Translations under genes and position numbers: made by a program
The notes under the pieces: generated by a model
Seen by the model: only the letters and a program-made list of their open reading frames with translations
The model's database searches: none
What the model was told of the DNA's origin: nothing
DNA from: Phoronis australis
Lineage: Eukaryota; Phoronida; Phoronidae
Assembly: GCA_002633005.1 (NCBI GenBank)
Contig: NMRA01000575.1
Span: forward strand, 19,083-49,476
DNA length: 30,394 nucleotides
Direction: 5' to 3'
Part shown: positions 1 to 11,500 of the stretch, piece by piece
Layout of the letters: every line of letters begins with the position of its first letter
Numbering within the stretch: the stretch's first letter is position 1

Positions 1-650
1 CCCCCCCCCCCCTTACTGAAAACGTAGATCTGCCACTGCTCAAACGCAATTAAAAAGGACTCTAATACTTTCAAACGCAGAACATCTTGCTCCACGTAGG
101 GAATTGACGTGTTTTCCACAATTTCTTGACGGGTGATTTTACGTGCGTGGCATTGCAGAAAATGATCTTGAATGTCGCCATTTTGAAGATGCATGGATAA
201 CCGACGGGAAAGACTGCAAACCGTTTGACCATATTAACATTCTTTGACGTTTGAACGAAGACATTCGTTCATAGGGCATACAAACTCTCTGTGCACCGGG
301 GCGGACTTTCGCATTAGAAATGTTATTTTTATGACCAAGTTGGAGGACTTCCTATTCCGATAATAAATAATAATATCGAGGCGATCGTCAGGCTTACAAA
401 CTTTAATATTGTCCCTTATAATTTTCTTAATGGCGTATTCGTCCTGGAGGTAATTATTAGACATGACATTTTTGTAGAATATCCTTTTGGTGACACCGGT
501 CCGACGTGCAGGGACTTCATAGCTAATTCTGGACACAAATCGCTTAATATGGAAATCCACCAAAGCATTGGTATACCCATTATTCACCAGTATTTCTTTA
601 TCCTCTTTAGGAAGTTGACCACAACGGCGACCACATACCGCACAGAGCAC
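1..650 (-). pseudogene. C-terminal connector and GIY-YIG-like endonuclease remnant
   Basis: The open stretch from 650 to 234 reads QILVNNGYTN-type connector sequence (here EILVNNGYTNALVDFHIKRF), then a cysteine pair, VCPMNEC. A TAA at 236-234 breaks it. The same frame is open again from 233 to the window edge and carries LSRRLSMHLQNG and FLQCHA, which resemble the nuclease end of Penelope-like proteins. The second isoleucine of the usual YIG box seems to be missing, since YG is read directly. The element runs off the left edge. Confidence 0.7.
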
Positions 651-659
651 TCACTTTTG

Positions 660-990
660 GCGTGGAGGCAGAAACCTTTATCAGTAGGCTTGTGGTAAAC
701 TGATGTAAAAAATTCAGATGGAGAATGCTGCACAAGAACGTCCAAAAACGGAATCTTGTCATTTACAGGAAGCTCGTGGGTAGGCTAAACTTCAATACAG
801 AGTGACGCTCAAGTTCATTACGTACTGATAACAAGTCATCAAAGGCACACTAAACAAAAATATCATCTACATAACGTACATAGATAGGAATACCACCAAT
901 CACATTGCTAGCCCTTTTTTCCACTTCAGACATATAAAATTCCGAGAAAGTGGGACCCAGAGGAGAGCCCATGCCCACACCATCTTTTTG
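660..990 (-). pseudogene. Reverse-transcriptase fragment of the Penelope-like element
   Basis: The minus-strand translation gives the RT palm with VRYVDDIFV around the catalytic aspartates (873-862). A TAG at 852-850 interrupts it. The reading frame is lost near 785-790, after a LKFSLPT stretch, and resumes in another frame reading roughly PFLDVLVQHSPSEF and YHKPTDKGF (about 755-680). At least one stop and one indel make it non-functional. No start codon or upstream finger domain is visible, because the element ends near 993. Confidence 0.75.
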
Positions 991-1032
991 AAAAAAACGA
1001 CTACATCAGTCAATAACCATCGACGTACTTAC

Positions 1033-1266
1033 TGGGGACCTTATGATTCAGCAATGTGTATACATGATAGTTCGTCATCACGTACTTGGACCCGACTCGG
1101 AAGCCAGATCCCACCCCGCTTGCGTCTGACTTTGCGAGTAATACAACTGAAGATAATGCAGTGGTCAGAGACATGTGTAGATGAGCTGAAATGACGTTCT
1201 CGCCCCTGTCAGGGAATTTGCCCAAAAGACCTGACTGCTTCACGGGTACAATGAGAGGGAAATAAT
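1033..1266 (-). CDS. Exon encoding the N-terminal half of a trypsin-like serine peptidase (partial gene)
   Basis: The exon is bounded by an acceptor TTTTCAG (ending 1267) and a strong donor CCA|GTAAGT (after 1033). It is 234 nt, phase 1 at both ends, and encodes 78 residues. The stretch GSGFRVGSKYVMTNYHV matches the beta-strand and catalytic-histidine box of trypsin-like peptidases of the HtrA/Trypsin_2 type (G-[ST]-G-F-x-[VI]-G-x-x-[YV]-[VIL]-[ML]-T-N-x-H-V). The catalytic Asp and Ser would lie in later exons. None is seen before the Penelope-like remnant, so they are either beyond the window or lost. The exon may belong to the same gene as the ankyrin exons: a weak phase-1 donor after 2302 (ATG G|GTACTT) would join it in frame with Asp at the junction. 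It could equally be part of a separate gene. The His-box call is good; the gene membership is inference. Confidence 0.65.
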
Positions 1267-2272
1267 CTGAAAATGACAAAGCTGCATAGTAAGTAAAGTT
1301 CGATAAAGTGACAATTTATAACTGACTGTTAATGACCCAGACAGCGCCATCTTTAGACAGTTCTTTCTTTTTAACCTTTTTTTGCTCAGTATTTTCCTGA
1401 GAACAAAAATGATTTTTAGGTCTGTCTGGATGATTATGTTGTGTTTAGAATGTTAAACACACTGAACAGATGAGACGTAAAGTTTCCCCATAATAAAATT
1501 TAAAAGCACAACCTACATGTATAGGGACTACATTTCAGCTGATGGACGAATCCATAACCAGGGTTGCTAAATCCGTTAATTTAAAGGTAGTGTGAAAAAT
1601 ATAACTGTATTTCAAAATATCCACACTCAAAAATGTAATCGTTCAGATTTCGAGTGCCGAAAAAGAACCCAATTTCACAGAAGGTTGATGTTATTTCAAA
1701 TTCCAGCACTACAAAAAAATAATAATCAGGTACAACCAGTCACAAATGATAAGTTGGCGTACATGTGTAGGTTTATAAAGTCACAGGACAATCACTCAAG
1801 GTATGGTATACAGTGCAACTTAACATTACAAAATATATGCTCTAAGTTGAAAGAAACACAAAATTTGAATTGTTTGTTGTTTAGTTTTATATATCTATAT
1901 TTATTGTATGTTGCATTTTTGAACCAGTCATTGGTTGTAGACGTTGTCGCAAGCTAAGCACACCTTTCTCGAGGCAATATTAAATGTGTGATAAACGATT
2001 GCCACAAATAACTTGTCACAATGACATTTGTCTGCACAGTATGTCTAGTTGGAAGGGTGAATATCCTATTTCAAAAACACTACTGCAAATCACATGCTAA
2101 GTCACATAACATCTTATAAAGTCCAGTCGGTGACGTTTGCATGTACACGCGCATTTCTTGCAAAAAACACACTGGCAGTCATTCCAGTTTGATTTCGCCT
2201 GAAAATGTCTTTTCAATAAAAGTTTCATTTGGTATAAGTCTGTGTAAGCTCAAGTTTACACAGTGGGGGCTG
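1267..2272. other. Stretch between the ankyrin gene stop and the peptidase exon
   Basis: No convincing exon is seen. The one notable site is a minus-strand AATAAA (plus TTTATT at 1900-1905), about 370 bp past the TAG at 2275-2273. It could be the poly(A) signal if the ankyrin transcript ends there. If the transcript is instead spliced into the peptidase exon, this stretch is an intron. Confidence 0.4.
1900..1905 (-). promoter_or_regulatory. Candidate poly(A) signal AATAAA
   Basis: This is a minus-strand AATAAA downstream of the stop codon at 2275-2273. It is the only canonical hexamer I found in the next kilobase on that strand. Hexamers occur by chance in AT-rich DNA, so this is tentative. 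Confidence 0.3.
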
Positions 2273-2533
2273 CTACATGTAAAAGTCGTAATACAAAGTA
2301 CCCATCAGTTTGGGATCCACACTCAGAAGGTCCATCGTCCCGTCGTCATTACTCTTTACTCGTACGACCACGTCTACCACACCATCAGGTATGACTTGAC
2401 CCTGTGACTTTAAATAAGACTTCAGTGCCGCTAACAAAACGTTCTTTTCATCATCAACAGGCGTGGGATTTTCATCAGCGTCTACATCTGAGGTAGGTAG
2501 TTTTACGCTCTGACGCCTGGATCGCATGTGCAT
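2273..2533 (-). CDS. Exon 11, charged C-terminal segment with stop
   Basis: Acceptor TTAACTGCAG is followed by a phase-0 frame of 86 codons and TAG. It begins MHMRSRRQSVKLPTSDVDAD, a basic then acidic linker, then DDEKNVLLAALKSYL, likely helical, then GVVDVVVRVKSNDDG, likely beta. No family is recognised. It is either the terminal exon (YDFYM-stop) or a phase-1 exon ending at 2302 (weak donor) or 2353 (A|GTAATG) and continuing to the peptidase exon. Confidence 0.75.
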   Translation of the reverse strand: MHMRSRRQSVKLPTSDVDADENPTPVDDEKNVLLAALKSYLKSQGQVIPDGVVDVVVRVKSNDDGTMDLLSVDPKLMGTLYYDFYM

Positions 2534-5500
2534 CTGCAGTTAAGAACGAATTTCAAATTAAAAATACAACTATTCACACAAAAGTATTACTACATTGACT
2601 CTGAAATGGTTTAAATATTACAGTTACCAACAATGCACTGAGAGAAAATTGACCCCGTACTCGCTTGAGCACAATGTATATTTATAACCAAGAAACACTT
2701 ATGCATCACATAGGAAAGAGTTGTTAGTCTTCTTATTCACCATATGTTGGTTTCACCAAATGACCCATGGTCAAGTCTAAACACATTTCTGTCCGGATTG
2801 AGATTCAAACAAGGTACTTTCCCTTACCGTGGACATTGCGTTCATGAAGACTCATATTTTTTTCTTAAGTGATACCATCGCGCTAACTTATATTAACATA
2901 CAACATTTTTGCATGAAAATATTATACTTGTAAGTATGCGTTTCCTTGCAACAAAGTATTGTATGCGAATACCATGTACGCAAAATTTGGAATCCAATGC
3001 AGATGAACATGAAAGTTCAACACAGTGTGCTACTTATGTATATTTAACATTAAGAGTTGTTGCGAGTAACACATTCACAATACATGACTTCTACATGTAG
3101 GTCATCATTTGGTGCGAGACACCTCAATCCAAGAGATGTGTGGCTTTCGGAGGATCAGACAATTAAAGACAACACTAATGCAATCCCATCCTATTCCTGA
3201 TATTGACACGCTGCTATGATATAAACCACGTAAACATCACTATTGCCATGGTAACTAGAATTATATTATTTTTCACCAACACATACCTCAAGGACTTTCT
3301 TTATTTTCTCGATAGTCTCATCCTCAACCTTGTTAAAAAACACGTGACATTCATTGCCACAGACATCGAGAGCTGTTTTATTATCCTGCAAAACAAAAAT
3401 ACAGAGCCCATCGTTCAGAGGAACATACGTCATGTGAATTTACGCACCACTATGTGTTAAACATCTACTATATCAAGCGCTTAACTTGTGTATTGTGGAC
3501 AAAACACTCCGGTCCGGATGCTTAGGCATAACGCTGCATGAGCAGTTTGTGTCAGTACTAGATTAGAGAAAAAACGGCGACTACAAAATGGAGATTCTGT
3601 TGGCCAAAATTTCTTCAATTATTGACTACTTTTAAAAAAAGTTCTCAAAATTTATCATGTTATTTAGAATGTCACCCGGCTGGTACATAAATGAGTAATT
3701 TGAATTCGTTGAAAATCACGTGTAAAAAGCCGCTTTTGTGTTTATGGTTAGTGTTAAGAGAAAAGTAAACAAGGACTTTGTCTGCAACTGTACTGTGCTG
3801 TTCCATTATACTAGGACCTACATGTGAATGTTTTGGTAATATATTCAACAAGCATTCAAACACTAATATCTACACATAAAATTATATTGCGATATCTAGT
3901 CTACAATTTGCTTTACCTATCAACTGACAAATGCCTTGCAGCGATGTTATTTAACGTTTGCCTCTAAAACAAAGATAGACATTGGTAAAATGCATTGACC
4001 TTGTCATCTTACCTCATTAAGAATTGTTGCATCAACATTATTTTGAACGAGAAGTTCCACAACTGCTAGCCGGCCATGCATAGACGCTTCGTGCAGGGGC
4101 GTATTGCCTCTCTACAATAAGTATTGAAGCTGAACACAATACACATTAGCACCATTTCAATTAGTGGTTGAACTGCTCGCGTAAATAAAAGCTAAGTGGT
4201 CTATTTTCAGTCAGATTAGCGAAAGAAATTGTCCGATATTTAATCAAGGACAAAATGAAGCAACTTTGATTTATTTTAATCAAGTCTAACGGATACTTTG
4301 TTGCTGTCAAGCAATTTTGGGTGTTAGAAGAGTGGTGTGACTCTCGATAAGGCAGGTGGAAAATGTACATGTATAGAAAGTAAACAAAATTGATACGCCA
4401 TATAATCTTATTCATTTTTAATAATCATAATGAATGATCCTAATCCTTGAGCCCACTGGGTGTGATCGTTATTTTTCAATGAACGTTAGTCATTTGCAGC
4501 TGGCACACCAGTGGCTTACGTAAACTATTTGGTACTTTTTTAAATTTTACAAACTGATTTCGCTAAAGCAGATGCTCGGTCTATATCATGTCAACTGAAT
4601 TTGGCCATTCTTCTGTCACAGTAGGAATAGCCTTCAGGTATCAATACCTGTGTTGCTGATCGAATACACAGTCAGATTGCCATTGACATTTATTCGACCG
4701 CTTAAGCATATGCTGTACATGCGTGTCATATATTTACTTGTCACATTGTAATGCACTTTACTTCTTTCGAGTAAACCAAGGAAATCGTAACCCACTGCAC
4801 AACATTACAAGTGCGTTCCGTGTTTAGGCACTTACGCCGTATATCGGAAATAAAGAAACTGAGGAAAATTTCCTTCTTAAGTGTTTCACATATACTTGTA
4901 GACGCATGCTTATGCCTTGCTTATAGGCACAGGTGGAAATCCGTTGTATATGTGCGCAGAATTATTTTTGTATACTTATGTAATTTTTTAAATCCACGAC
5001 TTTGCGCAACTTCGTGCACATAAGGTAAAAATGTATAAAACAGACACATTGGCTCACAAGGCAAATATTGGAATTGTGTACACTGTACATGTATAAGAAA
5101 ATCAGTAAAACTTTTGCTGACATGACAGTTATTGCCTCGGCTCTAAAGCAAGCTTCACTAAATTTCCGAATGGTGGCACCCGTCGACATCTAAGCACGAC
5201 TAATGTATGCAAAGTTGAACGGACTGGCACAAATAACATTACATAACTGAACAGGTTTGTGCGAATGATACTTTGGTGACAATTTCAGTGAAGATAGCTA
5301 GAAAAATTTGCAAAATACAAACCGAAAGAAACGATGAGGATATATTTCATTCACAAAAAAAAATTTCTAATCCAACGAACTTTGGTAGCTTTTCACTGAA
5401 TAATAAAGGCAATTTGAAACTATTGTTTATACTTATGAGAACATAAGATGTGGTCGAACAATAACATGTTGCCACCAATCACTAACATATCTTTAGTGAA

Positions 5501-8500
5501 CATGGAAGTAAATGTTCCGGAAATGGAGTCAGATTATGTACAAAGTTATAGCTATGTTGAAATTGAGGTCAGTATAAATTATACATGTAATGTATGTCAT
5601 GATCTAAAACTGAGGGAGCCTGGACAATCAGCACCAACGTTTATACAAATGTTTAGCGCTTAGATAAAGAGAACACAACACTTGAACATCAAAGCTAAGT
5701 CGGAATGTGTTTTCATTATTTTTTAAAGTTCTGTCTTGCTACACAATGTGATTTACATTGTTGTTTTATCTGTTTGACAACTGCGACATTGACACGTTTT
5801 TCAAAAATTACTTTCAAGACTGTTCGTTCGTTAACCATTCTCAGACGCTACGTAAACTGATGTGTCACCATCACAATAAATGAAACGATTCAAATGCACG
5901 CGTCTACTGCTGTGCGTTTCTTTCAAATAAGCTCAAATATTCCACACGTTCTAGCAATCGACCCTCTTTATAAAATTAGCGTTGTTTGTTTCGTGATTGG
6001 CACATTTTTAGAATCTTTTCACGAAATCTACACGACAAGTTTACCAAGTAATACCGCAAAAGTCCATTTTCGCACACGAAATTGTTTCACTTAATTCATG
6101 TCGGCTGTCTAATTCAATTCTTCCACAAAATGTAGATTTGCAAACGTTCACTTTATGGACAACATTGGCTGCGTTCTGAGAGTAATTTGCGTGAAAGTTG
6201 ATTTTTTCAGATGCCAATATTTAGAGTTTCCAACCAAATAAATTTCCGATACGTAAGGACTCACAACCATTTTGCGCACAGCGTGTTGGACATACACGGC
6301 GTGTGGAATTAACTTCTTAAACCGTCCATACTTTATGCATTGACTGGAACAATTCGGACTTTGCAGTCCAGGAGAGAAAAGAAAGACGTGCCATTTCTCT
6401 CCCGTGCGCCACAATGATTGATAAAGGATGTCCAACTTGGAATCCAGAAACTGCATCATGCTTTATTGAAGCGTTATATGACGGTTTCATCAAAAGACAA
6501 GCGTGGCCATTAGCGGGCAAACTAAGTTAGGTGCCGTAAAAATCCGTTATTGAGTAAATATGGGAGGAATAATAAATGGACGTCAAAGTCCATGTCAAAT
6601 GTCAATTACGTCTATTATATGGGCTACACTTTTATATTTCCGAATTTCAATGTTTTGTTTCACTAAAATGAATTTGAACGCGTGAGGAAAATACAGGCAC
6701 TATTGGCATGCGTATTAATCTGAGAAATGAATTTCTTCATCAACTGTAAAAAACGTCGACACTTAGGATTCCTGTAAACAAGAGACACTAAGGAGTCTGC
6801 GCTGTGAAAACTAACAAAATAACAATATTCATGACACGTAGTCAATGTCATTTAGTTCAGCTACTGAATAGTTGTCAGTATTAGAGAAGGAAAATTGAAA
6901 ACTTGATATAAAGCGGTAAATCTGGGTCTGCCAGAAAACGGGTGAGATAATCTTAGCAACAGAAAAAACGACCCGTTTAGTCGAACGAACATTACGAGTG
7001 TTGTAATGACCACAACAGCTCGAAACTTTTGTGTTTAGCCGACTAGAAATATATGAGCGCCTTTTTTTCTTTAGCAGAACTGAAAGTGAGGGCTATAGCC
7101 TGTAATGTGCCGGTTTTATCATGAGTCAGTAAACCTCAACATTTCCACGGTGTGCACTGCTGGAAAAACCAAAAAATACGAAAGTTGGCCACGATCAGTA
7201 TAACTGGTAATTGTACTGTACTCTATCGGCGACACAATGTATTGGATCATTTCCCAGCGCCAACTTTTCATTTTTTTAATGAATCACCGATATAGGCAAA
7301 TACTTTTACTATCTCTACTCAATAATGTAAAATATTCTGAGGCCACATGGCTTGAACATGTGATGAAAAAGTACAGTGGGTTGTTTAGTATGGGTTTGAA
7401 TGATAGATTACGAGCGCTAGACGACTCACCGTGGTGTGTTTGGCACCCAGTTATTAGTATTTTTACACTGTCTGCCCTACCGTGACATTTTTCACTTTTG
7501 GCATTTGCATTGTTTAGGTTAAGAGTGAGGCAAAATGATGTTAAGCTCAAGATGTGAAACAACATTTACACAAATGTATCTGCCTATGTCCAAAAAAAAA
7601 ACAAAATGATTCAAAAACGTATTCACTTTGGTCAACTAAATTCGCTGAATCAACTGCAACTGAGCAAATTCCTTGCGAAATTGTAAAATTCTAGGAAAGC
7701 AAGGGTTCCAAACGTTGGTTTTGTTTCTCGTTTTATTGATACAAAGATAACCGTTTTTGCTCTACTGAAGGCATGTTTTGTTAACTTCGGTAATAAATCT
7801 ATAATCTTATAAATACCATGTTTACCAGTAAAGTAAATTTCACCGACACATGTACTCCATCGAGACTCAAATACCGCTATCTTTTGTTTAAACAACAAGA
7901 CACAAATAATGGCATCAATCTGAACTTTTGAAACATAAAAATTACCATCTAAGTGATTTATTTGTCAATTTCATTTTTTTTTAGCGAAGCAGGCACACAT
8001 TCGTAATTAATCTATTTTTCTGCAAGATATCCCGGCATAAATTTGAATTCTTTCAGCTTGAAGTTGGCAAACTTAAATAATTGTGTTGATATTTTAAGGG
8101 TACAAAACGCGTCACTTATAACAAGCAGTCAGTATTTATCGCTTTGCTACTGCATGTGGCGATTATGAAGGGATTCCCAGAGCAAAATAGCCTGACATCA
8201 CTGGCTTGCACGAGAGGAACTTTAAAAAATAATGCATAGAGCAGAAATAGCAGTTTGAATAAAAATGGCTTTCACCAACACATTTCATGGAATATAAATA
8301 AATCAATGGCGCTTCGATTTAATAACTGAAACTAAATATGTACAGAAGTGGTTTTAAAGCAAGATGTAGGTCTTTTTGATGGAATAGTTTGTTGATAAAT
8401 GAACAAATCCTCAAACTCAGAGTACCGTTTGAGCACTACCGACAAAATTCTAAAATCAGTTCCGAACATCAGGTGTATTCATTCTCCAATGTGGAGGACC

Positions 8501-11500
8501 TCGAATAAGTTCCTACATCATTTTGAAGTTTCTGTTGTACATTTTAAAAGCAGTAACTGAGATATTTGAACTGGTTAATGTATGTTTGACACATGAAACT
8601 TTTGATAACGTGGCCACCAACACAAATCACGGCCAGACCTATTCAAGATGTTTCAAAGAGAAATCACGTACCTCAACACAAGCTCCGCATTGAAATGAGG
8701 AAATACATCCTCATAGCTTTAAAAGTTTCCGCAACTAAACAATAAAACTTGCTTACATAACAAAAAGACGAGAGATCAACGAGATGAAGTACGATGCCAT
8801 ATTTTTGAAACAAGCGAAGCAGACGACAGGTAAAAAACACGCTACTGTTTCCGACAACAAAATTCACGCAAAAATCGTAAACAAACCAGCTTCAATGTAT
8901 ACACAATTTAAAGCACCTGCACATGTATACACAGACTTTGAATTTACATGTATTGTGGATTACAGCTCGTTTACTAGATTCAGAGTGCTCGGCTTGGCAC
9001 CGTGATAAAAGGACTTGTGCTTTCGACGGACTGCCCGGGACTTTGCCTCAGTCACGCCCTAGATTTCAACTCCATAAAATGGTAAATCCGACCTTGGCAG
9101 GAACAAACACGGTTGTGTGGTGGGGTCGAAATACATGTACAGTTAAGTCATGGGGTTAGAACACATGGATAAATTGATTGCTAAATTATCGTTATATTAA
9201 AACTAAGCAAGACTAAAACCTTCCTAAACGCGCATCTGATTCCTTGCAGTGAACTGATTAAAAACCTGCATGTGTTATAATTAATGAAGCGAGGAAATCT
9301 GAACCTGTGGCTGTTGTCGACCATTGATGGCGCGTTCGGTCTGTTTTTATTTCTGCCAAATTAATACGATTAGACAAGCTGCTTTGAATCACTGAGTGAT
9401 CTGGGGAGGTGCATGGACTGAAGAAGAGATTCTTTGTAAGTAGGAGACAGATCATTTTTGACGAGATATTTATTACGAATGAATATATCCTCGAACTCAT
9501 AGTCCATTTTTTGCAGTCTTAACTAATCAAGAAGTACAACACTCTTGCAATACCTCGTTGACAGTATTGATGTCACATCCGCTTTCCATGCACAGTAGTT
9601 TCACTACTTCTGTATGTCCACCTGCAGATGCCGCATGCAGCGGTGTGTTACGCCACTACAGTAAGTGAACAAAAATAGATAATGTTGATCAGCATTATAC
9701 AGTAGTGATGTGGGTGGGTGAACAGGTCGAGTCTTATACTTTTCCAGTTCAAACTTCAACATCAGTTGCAATACTGATGAAGGGTGTGACTCAACAGGAC
9801 AGACCAAAACGTGATATTTAAACTCAGACATCACTTGCACGGGATTTTTTAAATGTTCCTTTGATCTGATGTAGTCACGTGATTGAAAAGAGTATTTTAA
9901 ATGTAACAACTTGATCTTATACATTACAACAGAGGGACATTCATTTAATGAGTGCTGTGGAAATGCAAGTAAAGAACCAAGTCACTGTGCAAGTCTAGGT
10001 GAACTAAAAACTGTTTATAATTAGTTAAAGTCGCGTGCACGTCACGTCACGTGCGGTGGAATGCAACAAAAATGTCAATGTTTAAAATGAAATCATAAAT
10101 CACAATTAATTAAATCATTGAATGATTCAGCCAAGTCACATGTTGTGGGTTCATCATCGTTGTGTAAACAACTAGTTCAACTAAACAACCTGTGTGTCAT
10201 TACTTACCTTATCACGTACATCTACACTGGCCTTGTTGGCCAACATCACCTTCGCTGCGTCTGTATGACCACGCTCTGCTGCCCTGTGCAGCGGTGTCCA
10301 GCCCGACTATGTAATATATAATGGAGATGTGTGAATGGACGATCAACGTTTAGAGCTAATTAACATACACTGGGGAAAGTGAACTTGTAAGGTGACATAA
10401 ATGAAACATTACTGACCCCTCTAAGACGCTAAAATACTTGTAATGATATCAAGAATCAACATGAGTGCTTCAGATTTTAAACGTGGCTGTAACAACAGAA
10501 CATGCTTTGGCCGTTCTACGCAACTTTGAGAGTTCACGAATGTAAAGCAGACGACTTTTAATTTGTCTTGCTTTTGAGACATTAAATTGCAAAAAAGATC
10601 AAGGAAATGTGTCCCTAAACATTTTAAACTATCCTTATGTAAACAACTAGTTCAACTAAACAACCTGTGTGTCATTACTTACCTCATCACGTACATCTAC
10701 ACTGGCCTTGTTGGCCAATAACACCTTCACTATGTCTGTATGACCATCCCATGCTGCCCAGTACAGCGGTGTCCAGCCCAACTATGTAATATATAATGGA
10801 GATGTGTGAATGGACGATCAACGTTTAGAGCTAATTAACATACACAGGGGAAAATGAACTTGTAAGGTGACATACATGAAACATTACTGACCCCTCTAAG
10901 ACGCTACAATACTTGTAATGATTTCAAGAATCAAGTGTTACACATTTTAAAACGTTGCAGGACATGTTACAACTCTACGCAGCTTTGGTTCTTCACCAAG
11001 AAAAGCAGACGACATTGAACTTGTCATTGTTTTTGGACAATAAATTGTGAAAAATATCAACAAAATGTGTTCCTAAACAGTTTTAATCATCGTGTTTGTT
11101 AACAACTAGTTCAACTAAACAACCTGTGTGTCATTACTTACCCCATCACGTACATCTACACTGGCCTTGTTGGCCAACAAATACTTCACCTGCAGCACGT
11201 TCACTGTGTCTGTACGATCACGCACCCGTGTCCAGCCCCCCTATGTAATATATAATGGAGATGTGTGAATGGACGATCAACGTTTAGAGCTAATTAACAT
11301 ACACGGGGGAAAGTGAACTTGTAAGGTGACATAAATGCAACATCACTGATCACTCTAAGACGCTACAATACTTGTAATGATTTCAAGAAGCAAGTGTTGC
11401 AGATTTTAAAACGTTGCTGTAACAACAGAACATGTTGTAGACGTCGACTGTAAGAAATTACAGAGTTCCTGCATAACTTGACAGCGATCCCGCCATGTTG

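Larger units (their letters stand above)
1..993 (-). mobile_element. Degenerate Penelope-like retroelement (RT and GIY-YIG end), truncated by the window edge
   Basis: Read on the minus strand, this stretch encodes first a reverse-transcriptase palm and then a GIY-YIG-type endonuclease end, the domain order of Penelope-like elements. The motif GMGSPLGPTFSEF lies at about 979-940 and the catalytic YVDD at 873-862. A TAG stop (852-850) follows YVDD closely, and the frame shifts near 785-790. A 138-codon open stretch (650-234) ends in TAA, but homology continues in the same frame into YGQTVCSLSRRLSMHLQNG (about 230-170), where a YIG-like tyrosine-glycine is followed by the conserved LSRR arginines. 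The copy is therefore dead by stops and a frameshift. It is on the same strand as the adjacent gene and lies about 40 bp from the peptidase exon, so it probably sits in an intron. Assignment to Penelope-like rather than another GIY-YIG retroelement is from motif recognition. Confidence 0.8.
10162..11400 (-). repeat. Three tandem copies of an ankyrin exon with its flanking intron
   Basis: Units of about 460-475 bp share a 44-bp left flank (GTAAACAACTAGTTC at 10163, 10638 and, with one change, 11098), the exon, and about 150 bp of right flank (CTATGTAATATATAATGG at 10307, 10782 and 11241). Over the first 153 bp of right flank, copies 1 and 2 differ at 5 sites and copies 1 and 3 at about 8. Beyond that the three diverge. 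The copies arose by unequal exchange within the gene. Confidence 0.93.

Noticed and set aside
1-12. Run of 12 C at the left edge
   Set aside because: It could be a real homopolymer or a sequence-end artefact; nothing in the window decides it.
8671-8867. Possible minus-strand exon with a GAG|GTACGT donor near 8670
   Set aside because: The frame that reaches the donor is not ankyrin-like and the better frame ends in TGA just before it.
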